Source of the DNA: Bacteroidota bacterium
GTDB taxonomy: Bacteria; Bacteroidota; Bacteroidia; B-17B0; Aurantibacillaceae
Direction of reading: 5' to 3'
NCBI GenBank assembly: GCA_030684395.1
Contig: JAUXTT010000004.1
Location: forward strand, 1 to 64,000
Length of the DNA stretch: 64,000 nucleotides
Part shown: positions 53,363 through 62,529 of the stretch, piece after piece
How the letters are laid out: the number at the start of each line of letters is the position of its first letter
Position numbering within the stretch: position 1 is the stretch's first letter
The notes under the pieces: generated by a model
Database searches by the model: none
What the model saw: only the letters and a program-made list of their open reading frames with translations
What the model was told of the DNA's origin: nothing
Position numbers and translations under genes: made by a program

Positions 53363-54763
53363 ATGCACGCAGAATCGAGAATAAGAGAGCCGCTGATCAT
53401 AGGCGATAAGTCTTACAGACAGATCACTGATGATATCATCAGGCCTATCGAAGGTAAAGCCAATAAGTATTGGTACATGTTATTTACCGTTTCGGTATTG
53501 ACCTTCATGTGGGGTATTGGATGTTTAGCTTACACTATCGGCACTGGTATCGGTGTTTGGGGTTCAAATAATGGTGTTGACTGGGCTTGGGATATCACCA
53601 ACTTTGTATGGTGGATCGGTATCGGTCACGCAGGTACATTAATCTCTGCCGTGTTATTATTATTCCGTCAGAAATGGCGTATGGCTATTAACCGTTCAGC
53701 TGAGGCGATGACGATCTTTGCCGTAATGTGTGCTGCGATCTTCGTATTGTTACACACCGGACGTCCTTGGTTAGATTATATGTTATTCCCTTTGCCAAAT
53801 CAATTCGGTTCGTTGTGGCCAAACTTTAACTCTCCTTTATTGTGGGACGTTTTCGCGGTATCAACTTATTTTACGGTATCCATCGTGTTCTGGTATATTG
53901 GTTTAATTCCTGATTTTGGAATGGTTCGTGACCGTGCTATAAAACCTCTCAGCAAAAAAGTTTATGCTTTATTGTCTTTTGGTTGGGGTGGTGGAGCTCG
54001 TCACTGGAGTCGTTTTGAAGAAGTTTCTTTAGTACTTGCAGGTTTATCAACACCACTTGTATTCTCAGTTCACTCCATTGTATCCTTTGACTTTGCTACT
54101 TCGGTAGTACCGGGATGGCATACTACCATCTTCCCTCCATATTTCGTATCAGGTGCGGTGTTTTCAGGATTTGCGATGGTATTAACATTAATGTTGATCG
54201 TTCGTAAAGTATATGGTTTAGAAGCTTATGTTACTATCAAGCATATCGAATACATGAACATCGTTATCATCGTAACAGGTTCTATTGTAGGTGTTGCTTA
54301 CTTAACAGAATTATTCGTTGCTTGGTATTCGGGTGTTGAATTTGAGCAGTACGCATTTCTCAATCGAGCTACGGGGCCTTATGCATGGGCATATTGGATC
54401 ATGATGACCTGTAACGTAATCTCGCCGCAGCTCTTTTGGTTTAAGAAATTAAGAACGAGTCTTGTATTTACTTTTATTCTTTCAATCGTAGTGAACATTG
54501 GTATGTGGTTCGAGCGTTTTGTAATTATCGTTCCTACTTTGTGTCGTACATTCGTTCCGGGTACCTGGAACATGTATCACCCAACGTTTGTTGATATTGG
54601 AATTTTCGTAGGTACAATTGGTATGTTCTTTACATTCTTCTTATTGTATGCACGTACTTTTCCTGTAATTGCACAGGCTGAGTTAAAATCAATTTTAAAA
54701 GCATCAGGTGAAGCGCAAAAGAAACAAGCGGCTTTGCATGCTAATGATTCACACGCACATTAA
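53363..54763 (+). CDS. actC: alternative complex III, NrfD-like membrane subunit ActC
   Basis: A 466-residue NrfD/PsrC-like integral membrane protein with about ten helices, expected to form the quinol site. Family-typical stretches are WWIGIGHAGTLISAVLLLFR, EAMTIFAVMCA, LSTPLVFSVHSIVSFDFATS, and PGWHTTIFPPYFVSGAVFSG. The C-terminus is His-rich (HANDSHAH). It is third in the act operon. Confidence 0.96.
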   Translation: MHAESRIREPLIIGDKSYRQITDDIIRPIEGKANKYWYMLFTVSVLTFMWGIGCLAYTIGTGIGVWGSNNGVDWAWDITNFVWWIGIGHAGTLISAVLLLFRQKWRMAINRSAEAMTIFAVMCAAIFVLLHTGRPWLDYMLFPLPNQFGSLWPNFNSPLLWDVFAVSTYFTVSIVFWYIGLIPDFGMVRDRAIKPLSKKVYALLSFGWGGGARHWSRFEEVSLVLAGLSTPLVFSVHSIVSFDFATSVVPGWHTTIFPPYFVSGAVFSGFAMVLTLMLIVRKVYGLEAYVTIKHIEYMNIVIIVTGSIVGVAYLTELFVAWYSGVEFEQYAFLNRATGPYAWAYWIMMTCNVISPQLFWFKKLRTSLVFTFILSIVVNIGMWFERFVIIVPTLCRTFVPGTWNMYHPTFVDIGIFVGTIGMFFTFFLLYARTFPVIAQAELKSILKASGEAQKKQAALHANDSHAH

Positions 54764-54786
54764 TTAACGAATTAGATATAACAGAT

Positions 54787-55332
54787 ATGGTCACAAAGCA
54801 AGTTATACACGGAATATACGACGACGAAGTTCCTTTGTTGGAAGGATGTAAAAAACTTCGTGCAGCAGGTATTCGTATTAAGGATGTATTTACTCCGTTC
54901 CCAATTCACGGAATAGATCCGATTATTGGAGTTCCACGTACACGTTTGGCTATTTGCGCTTTCCTTTATGGATTAACTGGAGCAGCTTTGGCTACATGGA
55001 TGATGTGGTACATGATGGTTACTGATTGGCCGACTGATATTGGAGGTAAACCAAGCTTTGAATACTTCATGGCTGTTCCGGCGTTCATTCCGATTACATT
55101 TGAATCAACAGTATTTTGTGCAGCTCACGGTTTAGCTTTAACATATTTATTGCGCTGTTGGTTGGTACCGGGCGCTAAGGCAAAAAATCCTGACCCTCGT
55201 ACAACGGATGATAAATTTATGATTTACTTAGAGCTTAACGATGAGCAATCAGTAAAAGCAGGAGAAATTTTAACTGCTACGGGTGCAAGCGAAGTAAATC
55301 ACAAAGGAACTATCACAGAAAAAGAACATTAA
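54787..55332 (+). CDS. actD: alternative complex III, DUF3341 subunit ActD
   Basis: A 181-residue DUF3341 protein with an N-terminal soluble part (KLRAAGIRIKDVFTPFPIHG) and two membrane helices (about 57-78 and 98-122). It is the peripheral ActD subunit of alternative complex III. It lies 23 bp after actC. Confidence 0.95.
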   Translation: MVTKQVIHGIYDDEVPLLEGCKKLRAAGIRIKDVFTPFPIHGIDPIIGVPRTRLAICAFLYGLTGAALATWMMWYMMVTDWPTDIGGKPSFEYFMAVPAFIPITFESTVFCAAHGLALTYLLRCWLVPGAKAKNPDPRTTDDKFMIYLELNDEQSVKAGEILTATGASEVNHKGTITEKEH

Positions 55333-55402
55333 TAAAGAAAATCGGTAAAAGATGACCTGCTTTAGCAAGCCATCTTACAAATAGAAACATAACATCAAAA
55401 AG

Positions 55403-56044
55403 ATGAACTTAAATAAATTTATAAACCTTAAAGCATTTGCAATATCGGCAGTAGCCTTTGCATTTGTTGCAGGTTTAACATCTTGCGAAGAAGTGCCAAA
55501 CAGCCCGGGTTTTGAGTTTATGCCCGACATGTACCGCACACGTGGATTAAGATATTATAACCAATATGTAACCGCTACCGGCGATACATTAAATGCAGCA
55601 CGTATTCCTGTTTCAGGAACCGTTGCACGTGGATTTTTACCTGCTATTCCAAAAGGAATGACTTATGATATGGCAGATAATTTAAGAAACCCAATTCCAT
55701 TCAGCCCTCAGGTTGAAAAAGAAGGGGAAGTTCTTTACGGAAAATTCTGTGTTCATTGTCACGGTGATGCAGGTAAAGGAGACGGTAAAGTTGCTGCAAA
55801 ACTTCCTGGGCCACCTCCGGCATACGACGGAGCTTTGAAAAATTTATCTGAAGGAAAGATTTTTTATTCGATCACTAACGGTAAAAATTCAATGGGACCT
55901 CACGGTTTGATCTTGGATCAAGACGAGCGTTGGAAATTGACGCATTATGTGCAGACGTTACAGGGTGTGCGTAATACACCGGTAGCTACCGATTCAACAG
56001 CAACAGTAACTGCTCCGGTAGCAGAAGTTAAAGAAAAGAAATAA
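55403..56044 (+). CDS. actE: alternative complex III, monoheme cytochrome c ActE
   Basis: A 213-residue lipoprotein-type cytochrome c. The signal ends in lipobox LTSC (about Cys28). The heme site is CVHCH in GKFCVHCHGDAGKGDG, with a candidate axial Met in NSMGPHG. ActE is the mobile electron-carrier-like subunit of alternative complex III and may hand electrons to the aa3 oxidase encoded downstream. Confidence 0.94.
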   Translation: MNLNKFINLKAFAISAVAFAFVAGLTSCEEVPNSPGFEFMPDMYRTRGLRYYNQYVTATGDTLNAARIPVSGTVARGFLPAIPKGMTYDMADNLRNPIPFSPQVEKEGEVLYGKFCVHCHGDAGKGDGKVAAKLPGPPPAYDGALKNLSEGKIFYSITNGKNSMGPHGLILDQDERWKLTHYVQTLQGVRNTPVATDSTATVTAPVAEVKEKK

Positions 56045-56070
56045 TAATAATAGAGATAAAGAATTAAGAT

Positions 56071-57291
56071 ATGTCAAATCTGAATTTTACCATACCATCA
56101 AAAGCAAAGATGTTCACCTATATCCTTATGGCTATTGGTGTAATTTCGATCATTGCATCGTTCTTAACTGACACGCAACCGGAGGATGCTCAGTATCATC
56201 AAACCCGTACATGGGCTAATATTTTTATCGACTCATTTTTCTTCATGGCGATTGGTTTGGCTGCGGCGTTCTTTATGGGGCTACAGTATGCTGCAGAAGC
56301 AGGTTGGGCTACTACCATCAAACGAATCATTGAAGCTGTTGCCTGGTACTTACCTTATGGTTTGTGTTTTATGTTGTTGTTGTTTATTTTAGGACAATTA
56401 CACGTTCATCATATTTATCATTGGATGGCTGAAGGAGTTGCAGACGTTGGTTCTCCAAACTATGATGCCGGTGTAGCCGCAAAAATCGGATACTTTGGTT
56501 GGTTCTGGTGGCTACGTACAATCCTGTACATGGCAGGATGGGTATTCTTTACATGGAAACTTCGTAAAAATTCCATAGAAGCTGATAATGCAATCGGAAC
56601 AGATACTCACCACTGGAAAAACGTTAAGTTATCTGCATGGTTCATGGTATTATTCGCAGTTACTTCTTCCACATCTGCATGGGATTGGTTAATGAGTATT
56701 GATACACACTGGTTCTCTACATTGTACGGTTGGTATATGTTCTCAGGTATGTGGGTAAGTGCAATCATTACTATTATTATGTTGATTGTTTGGTTAAAGC
56801 GTTTAGGTTACTTAGAAAATGTTACTGAAAGTACAGTGCATGATATGGGTAAATGGATGTTTGCCATCTCTTTCCTTTGGACGTATTTATATTTCTCACA
56901 ATTCATGTTGATTTGGTATGCTGATATTCCTGAAGAGGTAATTTATTTCCAACAACGTTGGGAGAATTTCAAACCACTTATGTGGACAGTATTAGGAATT
57001 AACTTTGCATTCCCAATGATCTTATTAATGAGCCGTGATGCAAAACGTAACTTCTGGTTCTTAACTATTGTAGGTACTGTTATTTTCATTGGTCACTGGT
57101 TAGATGTTGTAATGATGGTGATGCCGGGAACTGTTGGCCACCACTGGACAGGTTTAAGCTGGATGGAGTTTGGTATTTTTGCAGGGTTTTTAGGATTCTT
57201 CATTAACATCCTCTTAAGAAACTTAGCAAGTCGTCCGTTACAAGTTAAAAATCACCCTTATCTTGATGAAGCAATTCATCATACTACGTAA
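56071..57291 (+). CDS. actF: alternative complex III, membrane subunit ActF
   Basis: A 406-residue integral membrane protein with about ten helices, a paralogue-like partner of ActC. Seen are AMFAISFLWTYLYFSQFMLIWYADIPEE-type motifs (FLWTYLYFSQFMLIWYADI), the W-rich WFWWLRTILYMAGWVFFTW, and HWLDVVMMVMPGTVGHHW. It is the last act gene before coxB, with a 63-bp gap. Confidence 0.95.
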   Translation: MSNLNFTIPSKAKMFTYILMAIGVISIIASFLTDTQPEDAQYHQTRTWANIFIDSFFFMAIGLAAAFFMGLQYAAEAGWATTIKRIIEAVAWYLPYGLCFMLLLFILGQLHVHHIYHWMAEGVADVGSPNYDAGVAAKIGYFGWFWWLRTILYMAGWVFFTWKLRKNSIEADNAIGTDTHHWKNVKLSAWFMVLFAVTSSTSAWDWLMSIDTHWFSTLYGWYMFSGMWVSAIITIIMLIVWLKRLGYLENVTESTVHDMGKWMFAISFLWTYLYFSQFMLIWYADIPEEVIYFQQRWENFKPLMWTVLGINFAFPMILLMSRDAKRNFWFLTIVGTVIFIGHWLDVVMMVMPGTVGHHWTGLSWMEFGIFAGFLGFFINILLRNLASRPLQVKNHPYLDEAIHHTT

Positions 57292-57354
57292 GATTTTTAA
57301 TTAACAGACAGAGTAAATAAATAGAATTAATAATAATTTAAAAATAAAGATAGA

Positions 57355-58395
57355 ATGACGCTGTTGTATATTTTAGCATTCGTTTTATTGTGTGTAGCCT
57401 TAGGCTATTTGTTCAGAGTAATTGAACTTTCGCGCGAACTAAAAACGGAAAAAGAGTGGGTACCTACTGAAAGCGATAACCGCATGATGGGAAGATTTTT
57501 CCTTGTGTTTGTGTTTGTATTTATTACATGGTCTTTATATCAGATCTACCAATACGGATACAAATGTTTACCTAAATCTGCTTCTGAACATGGTTTAAAG
57601 GTAGATGAGTTGATGAAATACAATATGTATATCATTTGGTTCGTATTTGTTGCAACTAACTTTGTATTGTTTTATTTCGCATGGAAATATTATGGTAAAA
57701 AAGACAGAAAGGCAGTATTCTTTGCGCATGATAATAAACTAGAGATGTTATGGACAGTTGTTCCTGCTTTGGTGCTTGCTTTCATTATCATATTTGGTTT
57801 AAAATACTGGAATGAGATTATGGATAAGTCAACAGATGAAAAAGCAATTAAGATCGAGTTGTATTCAAAACAATTTGATTGGACCGCTCGTTATGCAGGG
57901 GTTGATAACGCTTTTGGTTTAGATGATTATACTCAGATCGATGGTGGAAACTCAATGGGATTAGATACTACCGATAAAAAGTGTTTCGATGATATTATTG
58001 TAAAAAATGAGATTCACATTCCGGTTGGGAAAGAAGTTGATTTCCAGTTCCGCTCACGTGATGTTATTCACAGTGCGTTCTTCCCTCATTTCCGTGCTCA
58101 AATGAACTGCGTTCCTGGACAGGTTACAAAATTCAGATTTACTCCTACAATTACCACTGCTGAAATGCGTAAAGATGAACAGGTGATTAGAAACATGAAA
58201 GAGATCAATGCGATTCGTGCTGCTAAAGGCGAGGATCCATTTGAATTTGATTATGTGTTAATCTGTAACAAAATTTGTGGTGTTTCCCACTTCAACATGC
58301 AAATGAAAATTATTGTTGAATCAGAGAAAGATTACAAAGCGTGGTTGGCAAAACAAAAAGCATATAAAACCGCAGTTGTTGCAGAGAAGAATTAA
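57355..58395 (+). CDS. coxB: cytochrome c oxidase subunit II
   Basis: The 346-residue CuA subunit. It has four predicted helices (about 2-22, 44-68, 88-108 and 127-150), two more than the usual pair, then the cupredoxin domain. CuA ligands are His in RSRDVIHSAFFPHF, and Cys/Cys/His/Met in CNKICGVSHFNMQM. There is no fused cytochrome c. The extra N-terminal helices are reported for oxidases genetically linked to alternative complex III. Confidence 0.95.
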   Translation: MTLLYILAFVLLCVALGYLFRVIELSRELKTEKEWVPTESDNRMMGRFFLVFVFVFITWSLYQIYQYGYKCLPKSASEHGLKVDELMKYNMYIIWFVFVATNFVLFYFAWKYYGKKDRKAVFFAHDNKLEMLWTVVPALVLAFIIIFGLKYWNEIMDKSTDEKAIKIELYSKQFDWTARYAGVDNAFGLDDYTQIDGGNSMGLDTTDKKCFDDIIVKNEIHIPVGKEVDFQFRSRDVIHSAFFPHFRAQMNCVPGQVTKFRFTPTITTAEMRKDEQVIRNMKEINAIRAAKGEDPFEFDYVLICNKICGVSHFNMQMKIIVESEKDYKAWLAKQKAYKTAVVAEKN

Positions 58396-58431
58396 TAAGG
58401 TATAATTTTAACGAATTTAATATAGAATAAG

Positions 58432-60261
58432 ATGGGAAATAGTCACGGTCATACAGTAGCGGTTGGGCACGAACATGAGCTTCATCATGCGCACGCCCAC
58501 GATGATCATCATGAGGAGAGCTTTGTAAGCAAGTACATATTTAGTATGGATCACAAAACCATTTCACGTCAGTTTTTGATAACTGCAGTGATTATGGCGG
58601 TTGTGGCAATGATGATGTCAATCATCTTCCGTATGCAATTAGCATGGCCGGGAGAAAAATTTGCGTTCATCAACATGATGCTAGGAGATAAATGGGGTAA
58701 AGATGGAATTCTCGATCCTAATATGTACTTAGCATTAGTGACTATCCACGGTACTATCATGGTATTCTTTGTATTAACAGGTGGATTGAGCGGAACCTTC
58801 AGTAACTTACTTATTCCGTATCAAATTGGTGCACGGGATATGGCTTCAGGTTTCCTGAATATGCTATCATATTGGTTCTTCTTCCTTTCAAGCTGTATTA
58901 TGATCGGTTCTTTGTTTATTGAAGACGGTCCTGCATCTGGGGGGTGGACAATTTACCCTCCTTTATCTGCATTGCCTGAGGCGATTCCCGGATCTAAATT
59001 AGGTATGACGCTTTGGTTGATCTCAATGAGTTTATTCATCGTATCTTCTTTGTTGGGTGGTTTGAACTACATAGTAACCATCATCAACCTTCGTACAAAA
59101 GGGATGAAAATGACCCGTATGCCTCTTACCATTTGGGCATTCCTGATTACAGCTATTTTAGGTGTATTATCTTTCCCCGTATTATTATCTTGCGCTTTGT
59201 TGTTGATTTTCGACAGAAGTATGGGAACAAGCTTCTACTTATCTGATATCTACATTGGCGGACGTCCATTAGATCAGGTTGGTGGTTCTCCTATTTTATT
59301 TGAGCATTTATTCTGGTTCTTAGGTCACCCGGAGGTATATATTGTATTATTACCGGCTTTAGGTATTACATCGGAGATTATCGCTACTAACTCACGTAAA
59401 CCAATCTTTGGTTACCGTGCCATGATCGGCTCAATGTTAGCTATCGGTTTCTTATCATTTATCGTTTGGGGTCATCACATGTACATGACTGGTATGAATC
59501 CTTTCTTAGGATCTGTATTCGTGTTCACTACATTATTGATTGCAATTCCTTCTGCAGTAAAAGCATTTAACTATATCACTACCTTATGGAAAGGTAATAT
59601 CCAATACACACCTGCAATGTTGTTCTCAGTAGGTTTAGTTTCCTCGTTCGTAACAGGTGGTGTTACAGGTATTATTCTTGCTGACTCTACGTTGGATATT
59701 ACAGTTCATGATACTTACTTTGTAGTGGCTCATTTCCATATTGTAATGGGTCTGTCTGCTATCTTCGGTATGTTTGCGGGTGTTTATCATTGGTTCCCTA
59801 AAATGTTCCGTAGAATGATGAACAAAAAATTAGGTTACTTGCATTTCTGGATAACATTTATTGGTGCTTACGGAGTATTCTTCCCGATGCATTTCCTTGG
59901 AATGAGCGGTGTACCTCGTCGTTATTACACAAATAGCAACTTCCCTTTATTCGATAATTTAGGTGATATTAATGAATTAGTGACTGTATTTGCAATTATT
60001 GCAGCATTAGGACAAATAGTCTTCCTTATCAATTTCTTCTATAGCATGTTCAAAGGGCAAACAGCTCCTCAAAACCCTTGGAATTCAAATACATTGGAGT
60101 GGACAACACCTGCTGCACAGCATATTCACGGAAACTGGCCGGGCGCGTTGCCTGAGGTTCACCGTTGGCCTTATGACTACAGTAAGCCGGGTGCAGAGCG
60201 TGATTTCATCCCTCAAACAGTTCCATTAGGACCTGATGAGCACGATGGAGGAGGGCATTAG
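58432..60261 (+). CDS. coxA: cytochrome c oxidase subunit I
   Basis: The 609-residue catalytic subunit of an aa3-type heme-copper oxidase. The His-Tyr crosslink and proton-channel Glu are in WFLGHPEVYIVLLPALG, CuB histidines are in WGHHMYMTGM, and heme ligands are in HDTYFVVAHFHIVMG. The PEVY form places it in the A1 group. The cytoplasmic N-terminus is unusually His-rich (HGHTVAVGHEHELHHAHAHD). No coxC follows; a terminator ends the operon. Confidence 0.97.
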   Translation: MGNSHGHTVAVGHEHELHHAHAHDDHHEESFVSKYIFSMDHKTISRQFLITAVIMAVVAMMMSIIFRMQLAWPGEKFAFINMMLGDKWGKDGILDPNMYLALVTIHGTIMVFFVLTGGLSGTFSNLLIPYQIGARDMASGFLNMLSYWFFFLSSCIMIGSLFIEDGPASGGWTIYPPLSALPEAIPGSKLGMTLWLISMSLFIVSSLLGGLNYIVTIINLRTKGMKMTRMPLTIWAFLITAILGVLSFPVLLSCALLLIFDRSMGTSFYLSDIYIGGRPLDQVGGSPILFEHLFWFLGHPEVYIVLLPALGITSEIIATNSRKPIFGYRAMIGSMLAIGFLSFIVWGHHMYMTGMNPFLGSVFVFTTLLIAIPSAVKAFNYITTLWKGNIQYTPAMLFSVGLVSSFVTGGVTGIILADSTLDITVHDTYFVVAHFHIVMGLSAIFGMFAGVYHWFPKMFRRMMNKKLGYLHFWITFIGAYGVFFPMHFLGMSGVPRRYYTNSNFPLFDNLGDINELVTVFAIIAALGQIVFLINFFYSMFKGQTAPQNPWNSNTLEWTTPAAQHIHGNWPGALPEVHRWPYDYSKPGAERDFIPQTVPLGPDEHDGGGH

Positions 60262-60267
60262 AAATTT

Positions 60268-60301
60268 AAAAAGCCGTTTGTTATTAACAAACGGCTTTTT
60301 T
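60268..60301 (+). terminator. intrinsic terminator of the act-cox operon
   Basis: AAAAGCCGTTTGTT, a three-base loop, then AACAAACGGCTTTTTT form a perfect 14-bp stem with a T-run. It lies 8 bp after the coxA stop. Confidence 0.93.
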
Positions 60302-60339
60302 GATGGAGGTATATTAACCGAAAATTAAGATAAATATAC

Positions 60340-60369
60340 TTGCGTATTCAAAAAGGAATCATAATTTTG
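60340..60369 (+). promoter_or_regulatory. Bacteroidota-type promoter for the small lipoprotein gene
   Basis: TTG (60340-60342), 19 bp, TAATTTTG (60362-60369). This matches the TTG-N19-TAnnTTTG consensus in both box and spacing. The gene starts 26 bp later. Confidence 0.62.
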
Positions 60370-60395
60370 TGTAACTAAAATAAAAAAAAATAATT

Positions 60396-60659
60396 ATGAA
60401 AAAAATCACATTATTAGTTGCTGTTGCAGCTATGTTCGTATTTGCATCTTGCAAAAAAGATTATTCTTGCTCTTGTACTAGTACTTCATCTCTTGCTGGA
60501 AGCACTGCTGATCCAGCACATGTAACAGTTCACAAGGATGTAAAAAAAGTACAGGCTGGTGCAGCTTGTCATAATACGGAATCTGCAGAGAGTTACACTT
60601 CTGGTGGAACTACTACTAATTACACAGTTACAACAACTTGTACATTATCTAAGAAGTAA
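60396..60659 (+). CDS. small Cys-rich lipoprotein
   Basis: An 87-residue predicted lipoprotein with lipobox Cys19 (FVFASC). The mature part is short and contains further Cys residues (DYSCSCTSTS, GAACHNTES, TTTCTLSKK), giving two possible disulfides. It has a good promoter upstream and a terminator downstream. No family is recognised. The thioredoxin-like fusion encoded next may act on its cysteines, but this is only suggested by adjacency. Confidence 0.75.
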   Translation: MKKITLLVAVAAMFVFASCKKDYSCSCTSTSSLAGSTADPAHVTVHKDVKKVQAGAACHNTESAESYTSGGTTTNYTVTTTCTLSKK

Positions 60660-60695
60660 GATCACTTTCTTCATTAACAGTGAAGAATAAGATTG

Positions 60696-60726
60696 ATCCC
60701 GATTGCTTTGCAGTCGGGATTTTTTA
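60696..60726 (+). terminator. intrinsic terminator after the small lipoprotein gene
   Basis: ATCCCGATTGC and GCAGTCGGGAT form an 11-bp stem with one G-U pair, followed by TTTTTTATT. It shares the CCCGA core of the palindromic repeats at 9680 and 39538. Confidence 0.85.
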
Positions 60727-60739
60727 TTAATTTTCAAAA

Positions 60740-61669
60740 ATGATCAAGAAGTACTCTCTCATATTACTTTCGGTTTTAATTGGCGGCTTATTCCTATTCT
60801 CAGCATACTCAAAACTATACCCAATTGAGCCTTTTGAGTTTACTTTTGTGGATATAGGAATATCTAACTGGCGTTTATCACCCTTCTTTGCCCGAACGAT
60901 TATAGGATTGGAGTTTTTTATCGGAATTCTCTTTATTATAAATTATAAAACAAGAGGATTTACATCAAAATTAAGTATTGGTATACTCACCTTTTTTGTA
61001 CTATACCTTTGTTTTATCCTGATCAAAAACGGTAATGATTCAAATTGTGGTTGTTTTGGTGAGTTGATAAAAATGACACCTGTTGAAAGCATTATAAAAA
61101 ACCTGGCGCTTATACTTGTAAATATAGTGTTACTGAAATGGGGAGAAGAGATCAATTTGAAGAAGTTCAGAATTCCAGTGATTAGTTTGCTTTTAGTGAT
61201 TTCCATTGCTATACCATATATCTTAAACCCGGTTGATCTTAATTATTCTAAGGCTTACCTTATGAAAAAAGAGAATCAGTATTTTATGCCTTTAGATACA
61301 CTTGTTAATAACGCATATATACATCCGGTTTCTAACGAAATAAAAAAGAGCAAACATATTGTTGCATACCTGAGTAGCTCATGCCCACATTGTAAAATAG
61401 CCGCAACAAAACTCAGGATCATGAAAGATAAAAATAAAAATCTTCCGCTTTTATTTGTTATCAATGGAGAAGAAGAAAAGGTGAAGGTGTTTTTGGACGA
61501 AACAAAATCACATAATGTAGCATGGACAAAATTAGGTGAACGACCCTTTGTATACCTTGCAGGAACTCATTTACCAAGTATTGTCTTGGTGAACAATCAA
61601 ACAGTAGAGTACGATTTAAATTATTTTTTTCTCGATCAGACTGAAATTGAAAATTGGTTAAAGAAATAA
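60740..61669 (+). CDS. MauE/DoxX-like membrane protein fused to a thioredoxin-like domain
   Basis: A 309-residue protein. The N-terminal half is a four-helix DoxX/MauE-like membrane domain (GGLFLFSAYSKLYPIEPFE; NCGCFGELI loop with a Cys pair, about 98-100). The C-terminal half (about 190-309) is a thioredoxin-like domain with the redox motif CPHC in SSSCPHCKIAATKL and a cis-Pro in THLPSIVLV. It probably passes electrons between membrane and periplasm. It is convergent with the next gene, with 4 bp between the stops. Confidence 0.85.
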   Translation: MIKKYSLILLSVLIGGLFLFSAYSKLYPIEPFEFTFVDIGISNWRLSPFFARTIIGLEFFIGILFIINYKTRGFTSKLSIGILTFFVLYLCFILIKNGNDSNCGCFGELIKMTPVESIIKNLALILVNIVLLKWGEEINLKKFRIPVISLLLVISIAIPYILNPVDLNYSKAYLMKKENQYFMPLDTLVNNAYIHPVSNEIKKSKHIVAYLSSSCPHCKIAATKLRIMKDKNKNLPLLFVINGEEEKVKVFLDETKSHNVAWTKLGERPFVYLAGTHLPSIVLVNNQTVEYDLNYFFLDQTEIENWLKK

Positions 61670-61673
61670 TCTT

Positions 61674-62417
61674 TTAATCCTTACTTCTAACATAACTCCA
61701 AAAGCCACTATATTTATCTTTACGAGTATGCCCACATCTACTGCATTTATACTTGTAGGTTGTATCATGGTGGTAATTTGCGTTGCCTAAAATTTCTGTA
61801 TTGTAATCTTTAAAGTTATCTACGTCACGCCCTGCAAGTTTCATGTTGAATGTTTTACATCTCTTGCAATAAGAAGTCAGCAGCCATGCAATGAACCAAT
61901 TTAAAACAAATAGACCTACAATAGTGACTATTATCCAAAGTAATATCCCATGAAAAAGATCACCGAAGTGAAAATCTTTTTGTGCTTCATCGGTAAATGT
62001 AACAATTGTGCCAAAACTGCTAATTTGATATACAGCGACTCCATTTTTCGTTTCGCCCCATTGCCCCGATTTTTCGGTTACTGTAGTATCAATTATCCAG
62101 GGCTGCCCATATTCTTTGTCTAAATTCTTTTTCACTTCATCCCAGGCTTCCATTGGCAAAGTGATCTTAACTTCATATAAACGTTTATTCCAGAAAGCAA
62201 GTTCAGCTTTATTTGCCTCAATCCCAAACAGCGTAACAGGTTTTCCATATTCAAAACGTGTTTCTTCCCAGCTTTGCGGATTGGAAATATCTTTAAGACC
62301 ATCTGCCTCCCATTGTTTAGTTGGTTTTCCCATTTCAAAACCATGCGGAGGTGTGCCTGAAAACAAATCACCTACTGTAAGCGATAGAACCAAGACTAGA
62401 AAAAACATTTTTTTCAT
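61674..62417 (-). CDS. exported protein with one TM and C-terminal zinc-ribbon-like Cys pairs
   Basis: A 247-residue protein with a signal peptide (about 1-20). A periplasmic domain (about 30-150, KVTLPMEAW-like strand KITLPMEAWDEVKKNLDKEY) is followed by one transmembrane helix (about 157-180). The cytoplasmic tail has two Cys pairs (CKRC and CSRC, about 185-235) with His residues between, like a zinc ribbon. I recognise no family. Confidence 0.72.
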   Translation of the reverse strand: MKKMFFLVLVLSLTVGDLFSGTPPHGFEMGKPTKQWEADGLKDISNPQSWEETRFEYGKPVTLFGIEANKAELAFWNKRLYEVKITLPMEAWDEVKKNLDKEYGQPWIIDTTVTEKSGQWGETKNGVAVYQISSFGTIVTFTDEAQKDFHFGDLFHGILLWIIVTIVGLFVLNWFIAWLLTSYCKRCKTFNMKLAGRDVDNFKDYNTEILGNANYHHDTTYKYKCSRCGHTRKDKYSGFWSYVRSKD

Positions 62418-62529
62418 ATGAATAATATTATTGAATAAATATATAGAATAAATAGATTCAAAATGTAGTGAATTGAAGCATTAAAATGTATTTATCTTTA
62501 CGCAAAGCCATGTTATAGAAACTAATTGA

